Numbered from the stretch's first letter, positions 1-13,200 are shown. The stretch: DNA of 64,000 nucleotides from Mansonella perstans (GCA_037074765.1 JBAMDO010000093.1:62001-126000); one strand, 5' to 3'. Translations and numbers: made by a program. The notes: generated from the letters alone by a model not told the origin.

Positions 1-2716
1 CTTTCCCTACTGTATAAAATTACTTTCACTACTTACAATACATAAAAGTAATCCTAGTAAATTTAATCTTTAAATATTAAAAGTTTTACTAGAAATCACA
101 ATTTATGGTAGACGTAAAGGTATCGATGGTAGACGATGGTAGACGCAAAGGTATCCCTTACGGAACAGAAGGTCAAATTTTCGATGTAAAATGAAATGCA
201 GAAACTTATAACTATGCTTTGAGAATCTGCAGAAGCCATGTTTTGAGCGATCAAAATAACTAAGAGTCGTGCGCGGAAAGACAATATCTGCGACTTTTAA
301 ATTCTTAGGACGACTGGAATGTGACGGTCAAATTTTTTTCTACGTTTTACGGCTTCTACGAAACGAACTTTTTCGATAAAAAAATTGAAGTTTTAAGAAC
401 TTAAACTCATCGGTTAAGAACATCGAGATACCTTACCTTTAAATTGCACTTGCATGTTTGCCTGTAAACATCCAGTTGGATATTCTCCACTTTTTTCTCA
501 GCCTTCAAAATTAGCGTCGCTTTGTCTAAACAGTCTATCCAGCGCTCTTCTCGCACTAGCTGATTCAGTGATTCACGCAATTTTGCCAACTTCTTTGCTT
601 TTTTATAAAAAGGGAAACATAGCTCGTCATCCGGATTCAATTTCAGACATTCTCGTACTTGACTGAAACAATACCTCATTAAATATATGCTAAATCGTCC
701 CTAACTTGTCTTTTAAATGTGAAATCTATTTTATTTCCATTATGGAATTTTCACGTAAGGATATTATACCAACCTAATCTATTTCTCTTTTATTTTGCAG
801 AAGCGACTGACCATGAGTATAATAAAGACGAAAAAAATGCACAGTTCACTAAGCTCTTCAAGAAAGTTATACCAAGCAAAATAGGTTATTGCAAAAGAAA
901 TCATCCTTATGATAAAAATAGCTTTTTGAAGCGAAATAACAATTGAATAAATTCTCATCTGCATCACACTTCCTCGCCGTAAGTTGAAATAATATATATC
1001 TAATAAAATGCAGGGTGTATGTCAACTCAATTTTTCAAATGACTTAAATATGTTAAAATAATTAAATATATTAAAAGATGCATTACTTTAGAGATTCTTC
1101 AACATCACCCGTTAAATAATAAAGCTGTGAGATTTTGTAGAATGTTCCCATGCTATCCGGCAATAACTTCGTAACAGTTCTGTAATCTGCAATTGCTTTT
1201 TGTACATCTCCTAGTTTCTCTCGGCATTTCGCACGATTCCTGTACAAATTTGCATGCCATTGACAGACCTGAATTTTTTTTGAATGATTTCATAGCAGCA
1301 TTACCAGATCAAGCTCAAAATATTTTGCTATTTTTCTAGTTCTCAAGCTTACAGAACTCTGAAAGTTATTTTTTCTGGGGCATGAAATGACTCAGGTGAC
1401 ACAAATTTTCCCTGCACATGTTGCCAAAATTTTATCTCTCGCAAAAATTGACCAACAGCAGGTGACACAAGATGCTGAACAAAGACTTTAACTTGTTCCA
1501 TTTTGTATAATTTCTGGTTAAATATCAACGATTTATTTAAAAAATGCAAAATTTGAATAAAAATGATTGTGAATATAGTAATCATGTTAATGTTACTGGT
1601 CATCTTCACTAACACAATACATCAATAAAATCTCGCAATTTTTTACTAATTGTGCACATGAATTCCTCCACGTGCTTACAATTTTTGGATCGCATATTCA
1701 CGTTAACAACTAATAAGTATATCGTCTGAAAGTTACATAAAGAAAAAGCCTTACTTCTATAGCACTGCTATAAAGCGGTTCTGCAGAAATGAGATCACCA
1801 ACATCAAAGTAATCATCAGCTTTCTCAATTATTTGCCTTACCTTTTCAACTGATATCAACTTCTTCGACACATCTATATTTGACGGATCTGCTTTTGCCT
1901 ATAAGGACAGTGGTTTATTAAGAGTAAGACATGTCCTGTTGCATCTTAACTGATGACAAATACATTACTGAAAATATAAATCCCTGAATGAAAACTGTAT
2001 TTGAAATTATAAAATCGCACAGAGATGTTAAATCTTACAGCAGCCTCAAAATCAGCCTTTGCCTGCTGTATATCTCCTTGTTTCAAGAGCACATTTCCTC
2101 TTTCGATTCGAGCCTTCAATAAAAGTTCATTTAATAAAAACTATTTTTTCAGTTGAAAGTTCAACTGATTTAAAATCCAGATATGTTGCTCTTGAAAAAA
2201 AAAGGTACAAAGATAAAAGGTTTTACTATACTTACAGCAATAAAATCTGGCTTCAGCCTAATTACTGAATCTAGATCAGGTAGTGCTGCTTTAGATTTGC
2301 CAATGGCAAGATAAACTGTTGCGCGGCTATACAGAGTCTGATAATTTTTGGGATCTAAATCTGCAATGTACCGAAAATTACGATCTTTTTGTCTCAAAAG
2401 AGAGATTTGTATAAAATAGCTGATAGCACAGCAAACTAAACATAGCAAAATAGATCATCAAGTAATGTCACAACAAAAATAACCATACAATAACAAACCG
2501 ATTGCGGCATGATAGTGACTTAATGCGTCGGCAAACTGACCCCGGGACAATAACTGTCTTCCCATTTCCATATGTCTACTAACTTCCATTTGGCTACAGA
2601 CAACTGCTGAAAAATAGACCTTTTTTCGCCCCAAATTCTAGAAATACTCAAAATTCCACTACCAAAAGATCTAAGTATATTATTATGAATATAATACCTC
2701 GGAATATGAACACCAT
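1..2716 (-). CDS. DNAJC3/P58IPK-like TPR co-chaperone, 5' part
   Basis: Homologue of the ER co-chaperone DNAJC3 (P58IPK), which holds unfolded clients through tetratricopeptide repeats and passes them to BiP through a C-terminal J domain. Seven exons read in continuous phase on the minus strand: 2716-2698, 2606-2499, 2360-2236, 2113-2039, 1898-1755, 1268-1087, 662-437. They give MEMGRQLLSRGQFADAL, then RATVYLAIGKSKAALPDL, then QVRECLKLNPDDELC, each aligning in order with human DNAJC3. The last donor at 437 leads left, so the rest of the TPRs and the J domain lie outside the window. The start is the weak point. The ATG at 2716 follows an acceptor-like TTTTCAG and gives a short hydrophobic leader (MVFIFRAVVCSQ); a longer upstream in-frame start is possible. 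Bases 1-436 hold no recognisable exon. Confidence 0.88.
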
Positions 2717-3397
2717 AAAGATCCATATAAGGTCAGCCTGAAAACGAACAAAATCCCAACTGGTCACTACTCCCGTATATTTGCTTTCTGTCCAATGCAA
2801 TGACATTATGGTCTGTAAAAATGAGGGTTCAAATTACACTTCAAATTTTGACAATAAATATTATAATTTAAATAACTAGAAATAATTTTTTACAAAAAAA
2901 CATCATCCGACTTCAAAATCACAGTAATGCTACAAGGGATTTAACTAAGAAATTAAGAGCAAATTTAGAATTTTCCATCATTTCATCAGATCACACTAGA
3001 TACACCAGACATACCAGTAGAATTACTAAACAGTCTGTCCCGGGCCAATTACCCCGAACCAAACAGTCATTCATCGAGTTAAGCAAAAAGCAACCATATA
3101 TCGCATTAACTTTAAAAATGTTATGAACATTTCAATAAAGCAACGCAACGTCATTATATCGAATACCGTAAGCAATGCATCTTTGCAGGACAGATTGTTA
3201 ACAGATTTCTCCCTCGAAGGAAAGGATTGATTAATAGACCGATGATATTGTGCCTGAGGGCTTCCCTCTCAGTAAACTGTGGAACTGTGGAGTCTGAACG
3301 GAAATGAACCTAAAGGTCAAAGATTACAATTCTCCTGATTAATTATTGTCATTGGCATTATGCCAGGTACCATGCGATTACATTCCGTGCAATCTTT

Positions 3398-3520
3398 TTT
3401 CATTTGTTAGTCATACGTGCAGTTTCATTTGTTAGTCATACGTGCAGTTTCATTTGTTAGTCATACGTGCAGTTTCATTTGTTAGTCATACGTGCAGTTT
3501 CATTTTGTTAGTCATACGTG
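3398..3520. repeat. 25-bp tandem repeat, 5 copies
   Basis: Five head-to-tail copies of a 25-bp unit (TTTCATTTGTTAGTCATACG followed by TGCAG), nearly identical to each other; the last unit has one extra T. It lies in the spacer between the divergent DNAJC3-like and SF3A2 genes. Confidence 0.9.
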
Positions 3521-3620
3521 TGGATTACTACCAAGACCTGAGAGATAGACTTCAATTTAGCAGAAATTAAGATATCCGGATTAGACATTTATCCATGTTC
3601 ATTTCATGCTTCAGTGTCCG

Positions 3621-3873
3621 GAAGAACTGATAAGTATGTACGCCCTCTCTTGGATTTTAAGTACAAGAACTGATTTTTACGGAGGATGCTAGGATGCACG
3701 TAGGATGCTGAAGAACTGATAAGTGTGTGCGACCATATCTTGGATTTTAAGTACAAGAACTGATTTTCACGTAGGATGCTAGGATGCACGGAGGATGCTG
3801 AAGAACTAATAAGTGTGTACGCCCTATCTTGCATTTTAAGTACAAGAACTGATTTTCATGTAGGATGCTGAAG
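3621..3873. repeat. ~90-bp tandem repeat, about 2.8 copies
   Basis: Units begin with GAAGAACTGATAAG at 3621, 3710 and 3800 and contain GATTTTAAGTACAAGAACTG and AGGATGCTAGGATGCACG. The unit length is 89-90 bp with a few substitutions, and the last copy is truncated. Within each unit GGATGCT/GGATGCA is itself repeated. The reading frame across it has no other support and is treated as a by-product. Confidence 0.88.
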
Positions 3874-4163
3874 GAAGAGTTGTATCCATTAAAAAAAACT
3901 AAGAGTGGTACTCGTTACCCAAATTATCCTGAGTTGCTTACATTCTTATCAATCAACATCGACTTCGAAAGAAGTATGAGAACGTGTAATACTCATTAGT
4001 TTAAGATTAGTTCATTCCTTTGTTTTTCTGATTTACCTCATATGAGAAATCTCGTGTTTTTCGTTAGTTGTGTTAATTAATTTTTGATTTGAACTGAATT
4101 GATCCTCGAGTAATAAATATCTGGTCCTTAATCCATTCTATGGAGCGTTTCTTGTTCCAGGTG

Positions 4164-5937
4164 ATGGATTTTCAAAATCGCGCAGGTGGAAAAACTGGAG
4201 GCGGTGGAGTGGCATCTTGGTCCGACGCAAATGTTGACCGACGCGAAAGGTTACGCCAGTTAGCGTTGGAAACAATCGATCTGCAGAAAGATCCGTATTT
4301 TATGAAAAATCACCTGGGTGGCTATGAATGCAAACTTTGCTTAACGTTACATAATAATGAAGGTAAGCTGTAAATTTACACTTTACTCGAAATATATGAG
4401 CCAGGAGACGCTAAAATACAATACAAAATTGGTGAGATCAAATAAGCAGCGGAAATATATGGCTTATTATTCTTCAGACTTCTTGCTGCAATTGATATCT
4501 GAAGTGTTTAAGAAAATATTAAAATAACTTCATCCATCTATAATTTATTTCTTTTGAGGACTATGTAAACCTTCATATCAATTTGTGAGCCTTTTGACTT
4601 CTTGTCTTGACATCGGGCAACATGTTTTTAGAAATTTTAATTGAAATTACTTTAATATGTTATATAACTTTTTGCAAGTCTAATTTACCATTAGCAACCT
4701 TTCAAAACAGTGAAGTTTTTTAAGTTTTAATTTGCGGAACAGATCTTGACTGCTGATAGGAACAGGAAGAGTTGAAAATCACATTTTCGATTTGGTTTTT
4801 TAATGCATGAAAAATCTCAGGCTCCTACTTAGCGCATACACAAGGCAAAAAGCATCAGTCGAATTTGGCTCGACGTGCTGCAAAAGAAGCAACCGATCAG
4901 CCCTACATGCCACTGCCACAGCAGGTCAAAGTGGAACCAAAGAAATTTGTCAAAATTGGCAGGCCTGGTTATAAGGTATATTATTTATACCGTTTCTTGA
5001 CATAAAACTTAAAACAGTTGTGCCTTTTTACAGTTCTCGATTTACTTCTCCATTTACTAGGTAACCAAAGAACGAGATCCAGCAACAGGTCAGCAGGCTT
5101 TGCTGTTCCAGATTGATTATCCTGAAATTGCTGATAGTGTTACTCCTAGACATCGGTACGTCTTTATATAATCTTCTTTAATAAATTGGTACTTCATAAT
5201 GGTCATTAATACATAGTTTTTTGAATGCATAGGAAATTTATTTTTGAAACATGCAGGTTTATGTCAGCATACGAACAAAAAGTGCAGCCTCCTGATAAAC
5301 GATGGCAATACATTCTGTTTGCTGCCGAACCGTATGAAACAATTGCTTTCAAAATACCATCGAGAGAAGTAGACAAAGCGGAAGATAAATTTTGGACTTT
5401 ATGGAATAAGGATACAAAACAGGTAAAGTTGTTCATTTATTTAACTGTCGCATGTAGTGGTGCCCTTCAGTTGACTCGGTTATTATTGGTCATTAAAATT
5501 CTTAAAGGTCTTGAACGATTATTATCATTTAACTGGATTTTCATTTGAAATAATTGCATATAGCTCCTTTTTCCTAGTCTGCTTCTTATTGGAAGACCAT
5601 AGCAAATGAAAATTGCAATATTCTCCACAGGAAATGAAAGAAGGAAAAAAAGTAAAAAAGTGATAACTGGACACAATGCGAAATGAGTAAATAACCTTTT
5701 TTGTGCATAACTAAGTCATTTGTTACTTGGTACATCTTGCTTATTTATTTAAGTCGTTTATTGTGTTTCTATTGTTCAAAGTATAACTATTGTTTTCAGT
5801 TTTTTATGCAGTTCGCATTTCGATTCGATCGGATGTCTCAACACGACGAACCTCCGCCTCCTCCACCGTCTGCAACAGCTGCAATGATACGACCGTCACC
5901 AGTACCCCCACCTATGTTTCTTCCTCCACCTTTTTGA
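4164..5937 (+). CDS. splicing factor 3A subunit 2 (SF3A2/PRP11)
   Basis: Component of the SF3a complex of U2 snRNP, needed for branch-site recognition. Five exons in phase: 4164-4362, 4821-4975, 5061-5155, 5257-5422, 5800-5937, about 250 residues. The N terminus MDFQNRAGGKTGGGGVASWS matches the family start. The matrin-type C2H2 zinc finger follows (YECKLCLTLHNNEG, then HTQGKKH across the first intron), then KKFVKIGRPGYKVT and RHRFMSAYEQ. The tail is a short proline-rich segment (PPPPPPSATAA...PPPMFLPPPF), much shorter than the long human repeat tail. I chose ATG 4164 over 4140 because it fits the family start and because TTGTTCCAG ends three bases upstream, a likely trans-splice acceptor. 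An AATAAA lies near 6262. Confidence 0.96.
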
Positions 5938-5967
5938 GTCTACTTTCTGCACTGTTTAAAATGCTTG

Positions 5968-5997
5968 TTTTTTTTTTTTTTTTTTTTTTTTTTTTGT
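5968..5997. repeat. poly(T) run in SF3A2 3' region
   Basis: A run of about 28 T directly after the SF3A2 stop codon. Similar but shorter T runs occur after exons of other genes here. There is no evidence of a retroposed element around it. Confidence 0.8.
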
Positions 5998-6408
5998 ATA
6001 AAACAGGATCAGTTCCCAGTGTTTCATTCATCATGAAGGTTGGGAAGATATAAGTAAGCTTTGGTTTCTAATTTTGCTTAAGGAATTGGAAAGAATATTT
6101 TGTGTTTGTTTTCATTAACAAGAGAAAGGGGGAAGAGCATTTGTGAAACCGAAAAATGAAACGTTTATTGTTGCGTAATTTGAATAACTGGAATGATTTT
6201 GAATTTTTCAGAACATTTATTAATTATACAATTTAACAGCAGGTAGATTATATTGTTCGGAATAAAATTTATTATGAGTGCTATTGGACCTGTGATTTTT
6301 CAGTTTTCTTCATTTCTGTATTATATCATATTATTGATTGTGAAAAGATTGCTCTTTGAACGAGTAATGGCGCCACATTTAGCAAAGGTCTGCTGAAGAA
6401 TATGTCAT

Positions 6409-6862
6409 TTAGAGGGTGTGGAAACAATATTTCTGTACGATATTCTCATCTATAAAGCAATCTGTTATGTCCGTTATTAGTTTCTTCTCCAATTTTTGAC
6501 CCTTTTTATCTATCGATGGGGATATTGCATTTTTCTTTGGTTTTAGGATGGATCTCGGGAATATCATGTAACATCCACTGAGACGCGGACCGTAGGGGCG
6601 AGGGTTACCGATACTGGTGACGTATTCCGTAGATGACTTCTTACTGGAATGAAGCAAAGTGGGAATTGTTAAATGATCAGCTGTGGTGTATATATCCTAA
6701 ACGAAGCCACCCTTTTCAGATTGCAGAATTTATAACTGGGTTGGGATTATGAGTTACTATAAACAGGGTAGTGTGTATTGTAAGTTGTCAGTACCAAGTT
6801 TTGGCTTTCAACTGTTTTTTTTTTATCTTCACTTGGCTCATTGTTATCAAGAACATATGCAT
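6409..6862 (-). CDS. unrecognised small basic protein, two exons
   Basis: I do not recognise this protein. Exon 1 is 6862-6795 and exon 2 is 6643-6409; phase 2 joins correctly across a 151-bp GT-AG intron whose acceptor is TTCATTCCAG. The product would be about 100 residues: MHMFLITMSQVKIKKKQLKA at the start, a central YVTSIGNPRPYGPRLSGCYM, and a lysine-rich C-terminal half ending in YCFHTL. A T-rich TTTTTTTATAG acceptor lies about 20 bases before the first ATG. Exon 2 is markedly GC-richer than the flanks, which favours coding. It sits head-to-head with the LAMP gene, the two putative trans-splice acceptors being about 65 bp apart. It is not excluded that only exon 2 is coding or that it is a chance frame. 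Confidence 0.42.
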
Positions 6863-6975
6863 ATTAAATAGTAGATTGAAATATCTATAAAAAAAATATA
6901 TATATATATAAAAACGTTCGAAGCATCTCGTCACTCCCTTACTGTTTCAGATTTGCAGTACTAAAAAGTTTTAAT

Positions 6976-8614
6976 ATGACAATGAGCATGTCAACAATGT
7001 TTTCCTTGTTATTTTTCGGTATGAATTCATTTTTAATTTTTCATTTTTAGGTTTTGTTTCTTAAGTGTTGCCTTCTTCTGGTCATGAAATTATTTAAATA
7101 TTTAGAATTACTTTCCAAATTATTCGAGGAGATTTTGAATATTCTTTTGTCTTCTTCACAGTTCATTTGTAGCAATGTATGTTCCAATCATCTTATGTGA
7201 TCACTACGTTATCAAAGACAAGCACAACATGACATGTATCATTCTGGATTCAGTTATTACTGGTGTTCTTCATTACACGAAGGTTTGATTAGTTCTCTGT
7301 ATTTTGCTTGAAGCTAAAAATCTTTTTATTAAAGATCTCAGTTTATCTAACTCTAATCATTTTCAGTTGAAATTAAGATTTACATGTTTTTATTAATAGT
7401 ATGAATCTGTAGGTCGATAATAGCACGGAGCAGTTGAAATTCAACGTCACTGGAAAAGCAGGCGGTTCGTGCAATGGAACACAACACATAAAAATAAGGT
7501 TTTCTTCTTATATTTCCTATTTTAGTGCGATATTTGCAGAGCAGAATTAGAGAGCTTTGTGCAGAGATATCAAATGCAAACATTATTTTTCCCATCATAC
7601 CTGCTCACCAAGCTAATGATTTTATAAATTTATCTTAACACTTATTCAAGTAAATCTTGAATATTTCTTGATATTTTCACACTTTGTTTTCTCTTTCTAG
7701 CACTACATTTTTAAAACGGAAAAATGCTTAATTTCAAGTTTGTGAGAGAAATTATTTGTTGCATTGGTTTATAGAAGAGTTATTGTTGGGAAAACTGTTT
7801 TGCAGTTTTGGCACTAATGGTTGGCAGGATTCTATTTTAACAATTTATTTCAAACAGGAAGGTGGTTCGTTCCAGATAAGTAATTTCACATTGGCCGTAC
7901 ACTTCAGTCAAAAATTGAACGCAACAGGTATGGTTGCCCTACTGAACAAGAAATTTAGGAATAACTGGGATAGCATGCATTTAAGATTTTGGAAAAACGC
8001 AAATCTTCAAAAGTTTATTCAAATTAGAGCTTGAAGGCATTACAATTGCTTGGAAATGAATGATGTTGAATATAAGTAGTGGTATGACTGTTGGTTTAAG
8101 AGCTGATTTGCAGTTTATTTATAGAATCATATCATATGTATGTGATGGATGAACATGCGGAGCTTGACGTAAGCAGCAGCAATGAAGCATACAAGTGTTC
8201 GAAAGCAGTTCTTAGCTTCAGAGAAGGTTCTACAGTAACTCTTCACAATGTACGGCTCATTGCATATGCTCACCTCAATATAACTGAGTTTCCCGAAAAC
8301 CAGGGTATGTTTTATGTGGAGCAAATAATTTCCACTTTTGTGTTTTAAACGATAAGCTTACTTATAAACCACTTTCTTCATCCTTCATTTTTTTAAGAGA
8401 TCAGAGTTGGAGAAGTGTGAATATAATAACGGAGTAATCATTTGAGTAATTTGATAATCTTGTAGAATACGACATTTGCCAGCTCGATGTTCGTACCTCC
8501 GATTTAGTGCCAATCGTTGTTGGAGTATTTCTTGCGGCATTGGTGATCATTGTTTTAATCGCATATTTGGTTGGCCGAGCTCGAGCAAAACGCCAGGGTT
8601 ATGCGTCGGTGTGA
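6976..8614 (+). CDS. LAMP-family lysosomal membrane glycoprotein
   Basis: Single-pass lysosomal membrane protein of the LAMP family (the family of C. elegans lmp-1). Six exons in phase: 6976-7018, 7173-7282, 7413-7498, 7806-7927, 8125-8304, 8466-8614. Exon 1 plus exon 2 give a signal peptide ([20 protein letters not shown]). The lumenal part is short, a single LAMP domain with several N-X-T/S sites (NMT, NST, NVT, NGT, NFT, NAT, NIT) and paired cysteines (YKCSK, YDICQ). The C terminus is diagnostic: transmembrane helix in [20 protein letters not shown], then [11 protein letters not shown] and the lysosomal GYASV tail, a GYxx-hydrophobic sorting signal. It closely matches the vertebrate LAMP1/2 ending. 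The exon 2 acceptor is the inner TTTGTAG because only it keeps the phase. Confidence 0.92.
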
Positions 8615-10231
8615 ATTTCAAAATTTTTATGTTCATTCGTATATGCTTTCTTATGTTCATTCATATATGCTGTGATTACTTATTATTTGTGACGAGCTCT
8701 CTTCTATTAAACATTTATTCAAGCATTAGCCTTCAGTTTATTTGTATAGAACATTCCATTATCCCGATTGCAAATTTTTTTCCTGTATGAATGAACTTTT
8801 TTTTACTGCAACATGCTTTTCTTTCCTACTTCTTTCTTGCAATACTGGAAATTATGTTTCAATCTTGATGCTGAATTTTGAGAAGTTATCATTTTCGATT
8901 CTTGTATTGTTGCCTTATTGGTGAATTGATACATCTGTGCACACTGTGTTTATGTCATGCAAAAGATCATTTTAATAATTTATACCTTACTGATGCGAAA
9001 ATTGAACAAATGTTTGTGATGAAATTATCAAGAGTGTCTTCCTTCTCACTACTAATTTTTTTTACAGAGGAAGTATTAAGTGATGTTTTCTTCACTACTA
9101 ATTACAGAGGAGGTATGATTAAGTGAGGAAGTATTAAGTAATATGTGAAGACTAAAACAGAGTGTTTTAGTCTTCACATATTTTTATATGCCTATAAAAC
9201 GTAAGAATCAGTTTATTGTGACCTCTCAACAATGGTTTATCCATGAAAAATTTGTGACATTGCGCTTCATGCATCAGATATTCATGGGGATTAAATTTTC
9301 TTTCCATATATTACATCGTTCAATCATTGCTACAGTCTTATTTTTGAAATTTGGCATGATTTTGTGAACGAATTACAGAATTACAGAAAAGTCTCAGAAA
9401 TTATGTATATATTTTTGCATCATATACAATATTTTTTTATAGTTCAGCGTGTCAAAAGTATTACAAAATATCTTACAGAATTTTTTCTAATATTTTTTAA
9501 TTTCCGCACCCTTTGGAAATTTCATGAAGCTAATTTAAGTAGCAGATTAAATTTATAATTGATTTACTTTACCCTTCTCCATCCGCTATATATGGGATTT
9601 GGTCGTGTTTGACTTATAGTTATCAACTGTCAAAATTTGTCACGAAAGTGAACAAAAGTCGTATGAAATGCAATTCAAATATAATTAAGCATTGATATCG
9701 ACAGACATTTCTTTAACTGAGAACATGATTTATTAATTCGTTTAATTCATTTAGTATATCATTTAGTGTATTATTAGGTTCAACTTCAATTAAAGTATCA
9801 TATAATAAATTTATATGATATTGACTAATTCTACTATCCTGGAAGTGATCTTAGTCCAAATTTTTTGACGTTAAATATTATGCCAATTATGGTTCTTTAA
9901 ATGTGAAAGGTTCAATTACATCTTGGGATTTTATCATCACTAATAAGAGAAGACCCTTTAATATGTTAATGGCTTTACTGCATTCATTTATGTTGTTTCT
10001 GAAGAGTTAATGATTTCATCGTAAAGATCCATGTTTGGGATGAATGAAAAAATGTAGGTGAAAGAGTTGCAGCAAAGTTTATCGTTTTCGGGAATGTAAT
10101 ATCAGTTGATCATACATACATTTTTATCAGTATGATCAAATACTTCAGATCTTTTTTCATGGTTACTTACTTATCGTATAGATTTCTAAAATTCTGTTAG
10201 CTTCTACTCAATCTACGTTCGATTTTTTAGG
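8615..10231. other. intergenic, no gene seen
   Basis: 1.6 kb between the LAMP and PNPase genes. It holds LAMP 3' sequence with an ATTAAA near 8706, short duplicated segments around GAGGAAGTATTAAGT (9065-9140), and the perfect hairpin at 9140-9182. No reading frame here has protein-like composition on either strand. Confidence 0.6.
9140..9182. repeat. perfect 19-bp inverted repeat, 5-nt loop
   Basis: AATATGTGAAGACTAAAAC at 9140-9158 and its exact complement at 9164-9182, separated by AGAGT. The stem is perfect, unlike a typical animal microRNA precursor, which is longer and has bulges. Confidence 0.9.
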
Positions 10232-13200
10232 ATGCTTCCATGCAGAGTGCGAACAATTAAAGCGTTTTTAAGAAGGTATCGATTTTGTTTGTTACTGGAT
10301 ACAGTTAAAGCCTCAGGAAATACACGGATCGACGCACATGTAGGTGTAAATGAGCGAGACGTGATTAGTTTTGAAGCTGGACATATAGCCCGATTAGCCG
10401 ATGGTGCCGCTGTTGTTTCGCAGGGCGATACTTCTGTAAGTTTTGTTTTTAGAATGAAGTAATGTGTTTCTTCAGATACTGGAAGATTGTATGGTCTTAA
10501 AATGTTCCCTTCATAAATATTATGTACATCTGATATTTATGAATTGTAATTGATGAATAGATGAATTTCACCATCGATTAGCATTTTAAATTACCGAAAA
10601 ATTAAATGCATTCTTTTTGTCTCATTTTCATTGCAAAATTTGATTTTGAAATATGATGAGATAAAATAAATTATAAGGATCGTTCAGGTACTGGCAACCG
10701 TAGTCGGAAGACAAAGTTTAGGTGCTGATAAGACAGATTTTATGCCCTTGACGGTCGATTTTCAACAGAGCGCATCAGCTGTTGGCCGTATTCCTACGAA
10801 TTACTTGAGAAGAGAGTTGCAACGAAATGATGCTGACATTCTAGCATCTCGAATGATTGATCGGTCAATTAGACCATTGTTTCCAAAAGATTATTCGGGT
10901 GAAACTCAAGTTAGAAATTTTTATTTTTTTTTTAAACTTGAACTTTTTTGTGCTTCATTTGGTTTTATTCATGATGATTGAACCATATTTTCTCTACAGC
11001 AATGAAATAAAAAGTTGATCTCCGCGGAAAATTAATTTGATTTTCCATTGGCTGCTATTAATATTTTAGATTTGTACATTTGGCAAATATGTGGTTCGCT
11101 GTTAAGAAATTATTAAATAGTTCATGAAAAAATTTAAAGTACTTCATGAAATAATAAATATCATGTGTTCCAGATAATATGTAAACCTCTTGCGGTAGAC
11201 GATGATGGGGATCCGATAATTCTGGGACTAAATGCAGCTTCGGCAGCGTTGGCTTTGTCGGACATACCTTGGGAAGGGCCACTTGGTGCTGTCAGAATAG
11301 CTCTAATTGATAATGAAGTAGCAAACAGTTCTTTTATTGGCAGTTTGTGGTGCTTTCATTATATGTATGATAACACTAACTTTGGCTTTCGGTATATTGT
11401 GAATAACAGTCCAAAAGATTCCAGTTATTTTAGAATTATGATAATTTTGATTAAATAACAGTTCAAATAACTTCAGATTATCGTCAACCCAAGTCGAAGA
11501 AACATGAAAAGTTCTTCATTGGATTTGGTTATTGCTGGTTGTGACGATGGGAAGCGAATACTAATGATCGATATGGATGGCTGCGAAACTGAAATAGAAA
11601 AATTTGCCGAGTGTATCAGAACTGGGCTCAAAGCCATTTCTCACTTAATTCAAGCTGTAAATAGAGTTAAGGACTCGTGCGGTCGTCAGAAACGACAGGT
11701 AATTCGTTTTTTTTTTTTTTTTTTTTAAAGATGATTTCGCTCTACAGTTGATACTTAACAATATCTTTTGTTCTATCCTAGTTTGTTAATGTAACTTCAC
11801 TAACTTTTGTCTTGCTATACATCATTACTTTGATCATGGTTCTTTCTGACATTGCAGTCAATGAAAGTAGTATCTACACGCACATCTGTTACCCATCGTT
11901 TCGTATTCTTTTCTGATCCTTTCGAAAGGTTCACGTCAAAACAGACTATTGTTTTTCTGTTCTTATTCGATAGAGTTTTTTGGTAACTTGAGGACTTTTG
12001 TTTTAGAATGTTGATGGAGAGATTGATATTGATATGATAGCGCTAACGGAGGAAATGCAAATCTTATGCGGCGATCAGTTATATCACATTTTGACGGATG
12101 TAAATCACGATAAGCTATCACGAGATCGGGCTGTTTCTGCACTTGGTGATCATATGCTTGAAAGTCTTAAAGAAAGGAGTTCTCCAAATAAACTTCGTCA
12201 TGTTTTTAAGAATCTTCTTAAAAAATCATTGAGGTACCTATCTCAGTTTTCTAGGAAAATAATCGTGTGTTTACTTTATATTTATTTATATTTTGGATTG
12301 GTCCGTAATTATAAGAATATAATGTAGAGATATAAAACATCAACAGCGTCAATTTATTTTATGCATAAAATGTAACTGATGAAACGTGCTTTACTTTGGA
12401 AGGTTATAATTCGATATGTTAAGCAAAAATTGGATTGGGTAACTATGAATCAATAGGAATTTTTATTCTAACTGAGAGAAAATTTTTTTGTCTATGCTAA
12501 AATTTCGTAAAAACTTTCATGAATCAATGCAGAATTTTAACCTCAGAAAGCTTGTCATGCGTTCAATCTCATGTCTAAAAAAATTTACATTTTTGAGCTA
12601 TTTTAAAATACTCTGTAGGAAAGCATTATTCAAAACTGAAAGGCGATGCGATGGACGAAAATGTGATGAACTTCGTCCCGTGGATATTAAAATGGATGTC
12701 CATAAAAAATTGCATGGATCGGCGCTGTTTCAGCGTGGTCAGACGCAGGTTTATTTTCCATTTGTGAATGATGGTTTTAATTGGACGCGAAAAAAGGATG
12801 CAGTGTAAATGCTATATATCGATCGGGAATCAATTTGGATCTGTCAGTGTGGTTACAAGTATTCTTATGTTATTGATTCAATTGGTATGCCCGTAAATTT
12901 CAGGTGTTTGGTACAGTGACGTTTGATGCTCCATCGGCTGCATTTCAGCCAGATGCGTTGTCACAACTGCTTGGTGCGCAACAGAAAAAAATGTTTATGT
13001 TGCATTATCAGTTCCCATCATTTGCTACTAGTGCAGTTTCTTCCTCTGTACGAATTTCGCGCAGAGAGCTGGGACATGGTGCTCTCGCTGAGAAAGCTCT
13101 GAAAAGACTTATTCCAGAAGACTTTCCATACTGCTTGAGGCTTTCCTGTGATGTTCGTGCAGGTTTTTTTATCTTCGAATTTGTTGAAATTCGATTTGAA

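Noticed and set aside
9980..10045. Minus-strand MDLYDEIINSS, resembling the start of some splicing factors
   Set aside because: Stops after 14 codons and no continuation of any such gene is present in the following sequence.
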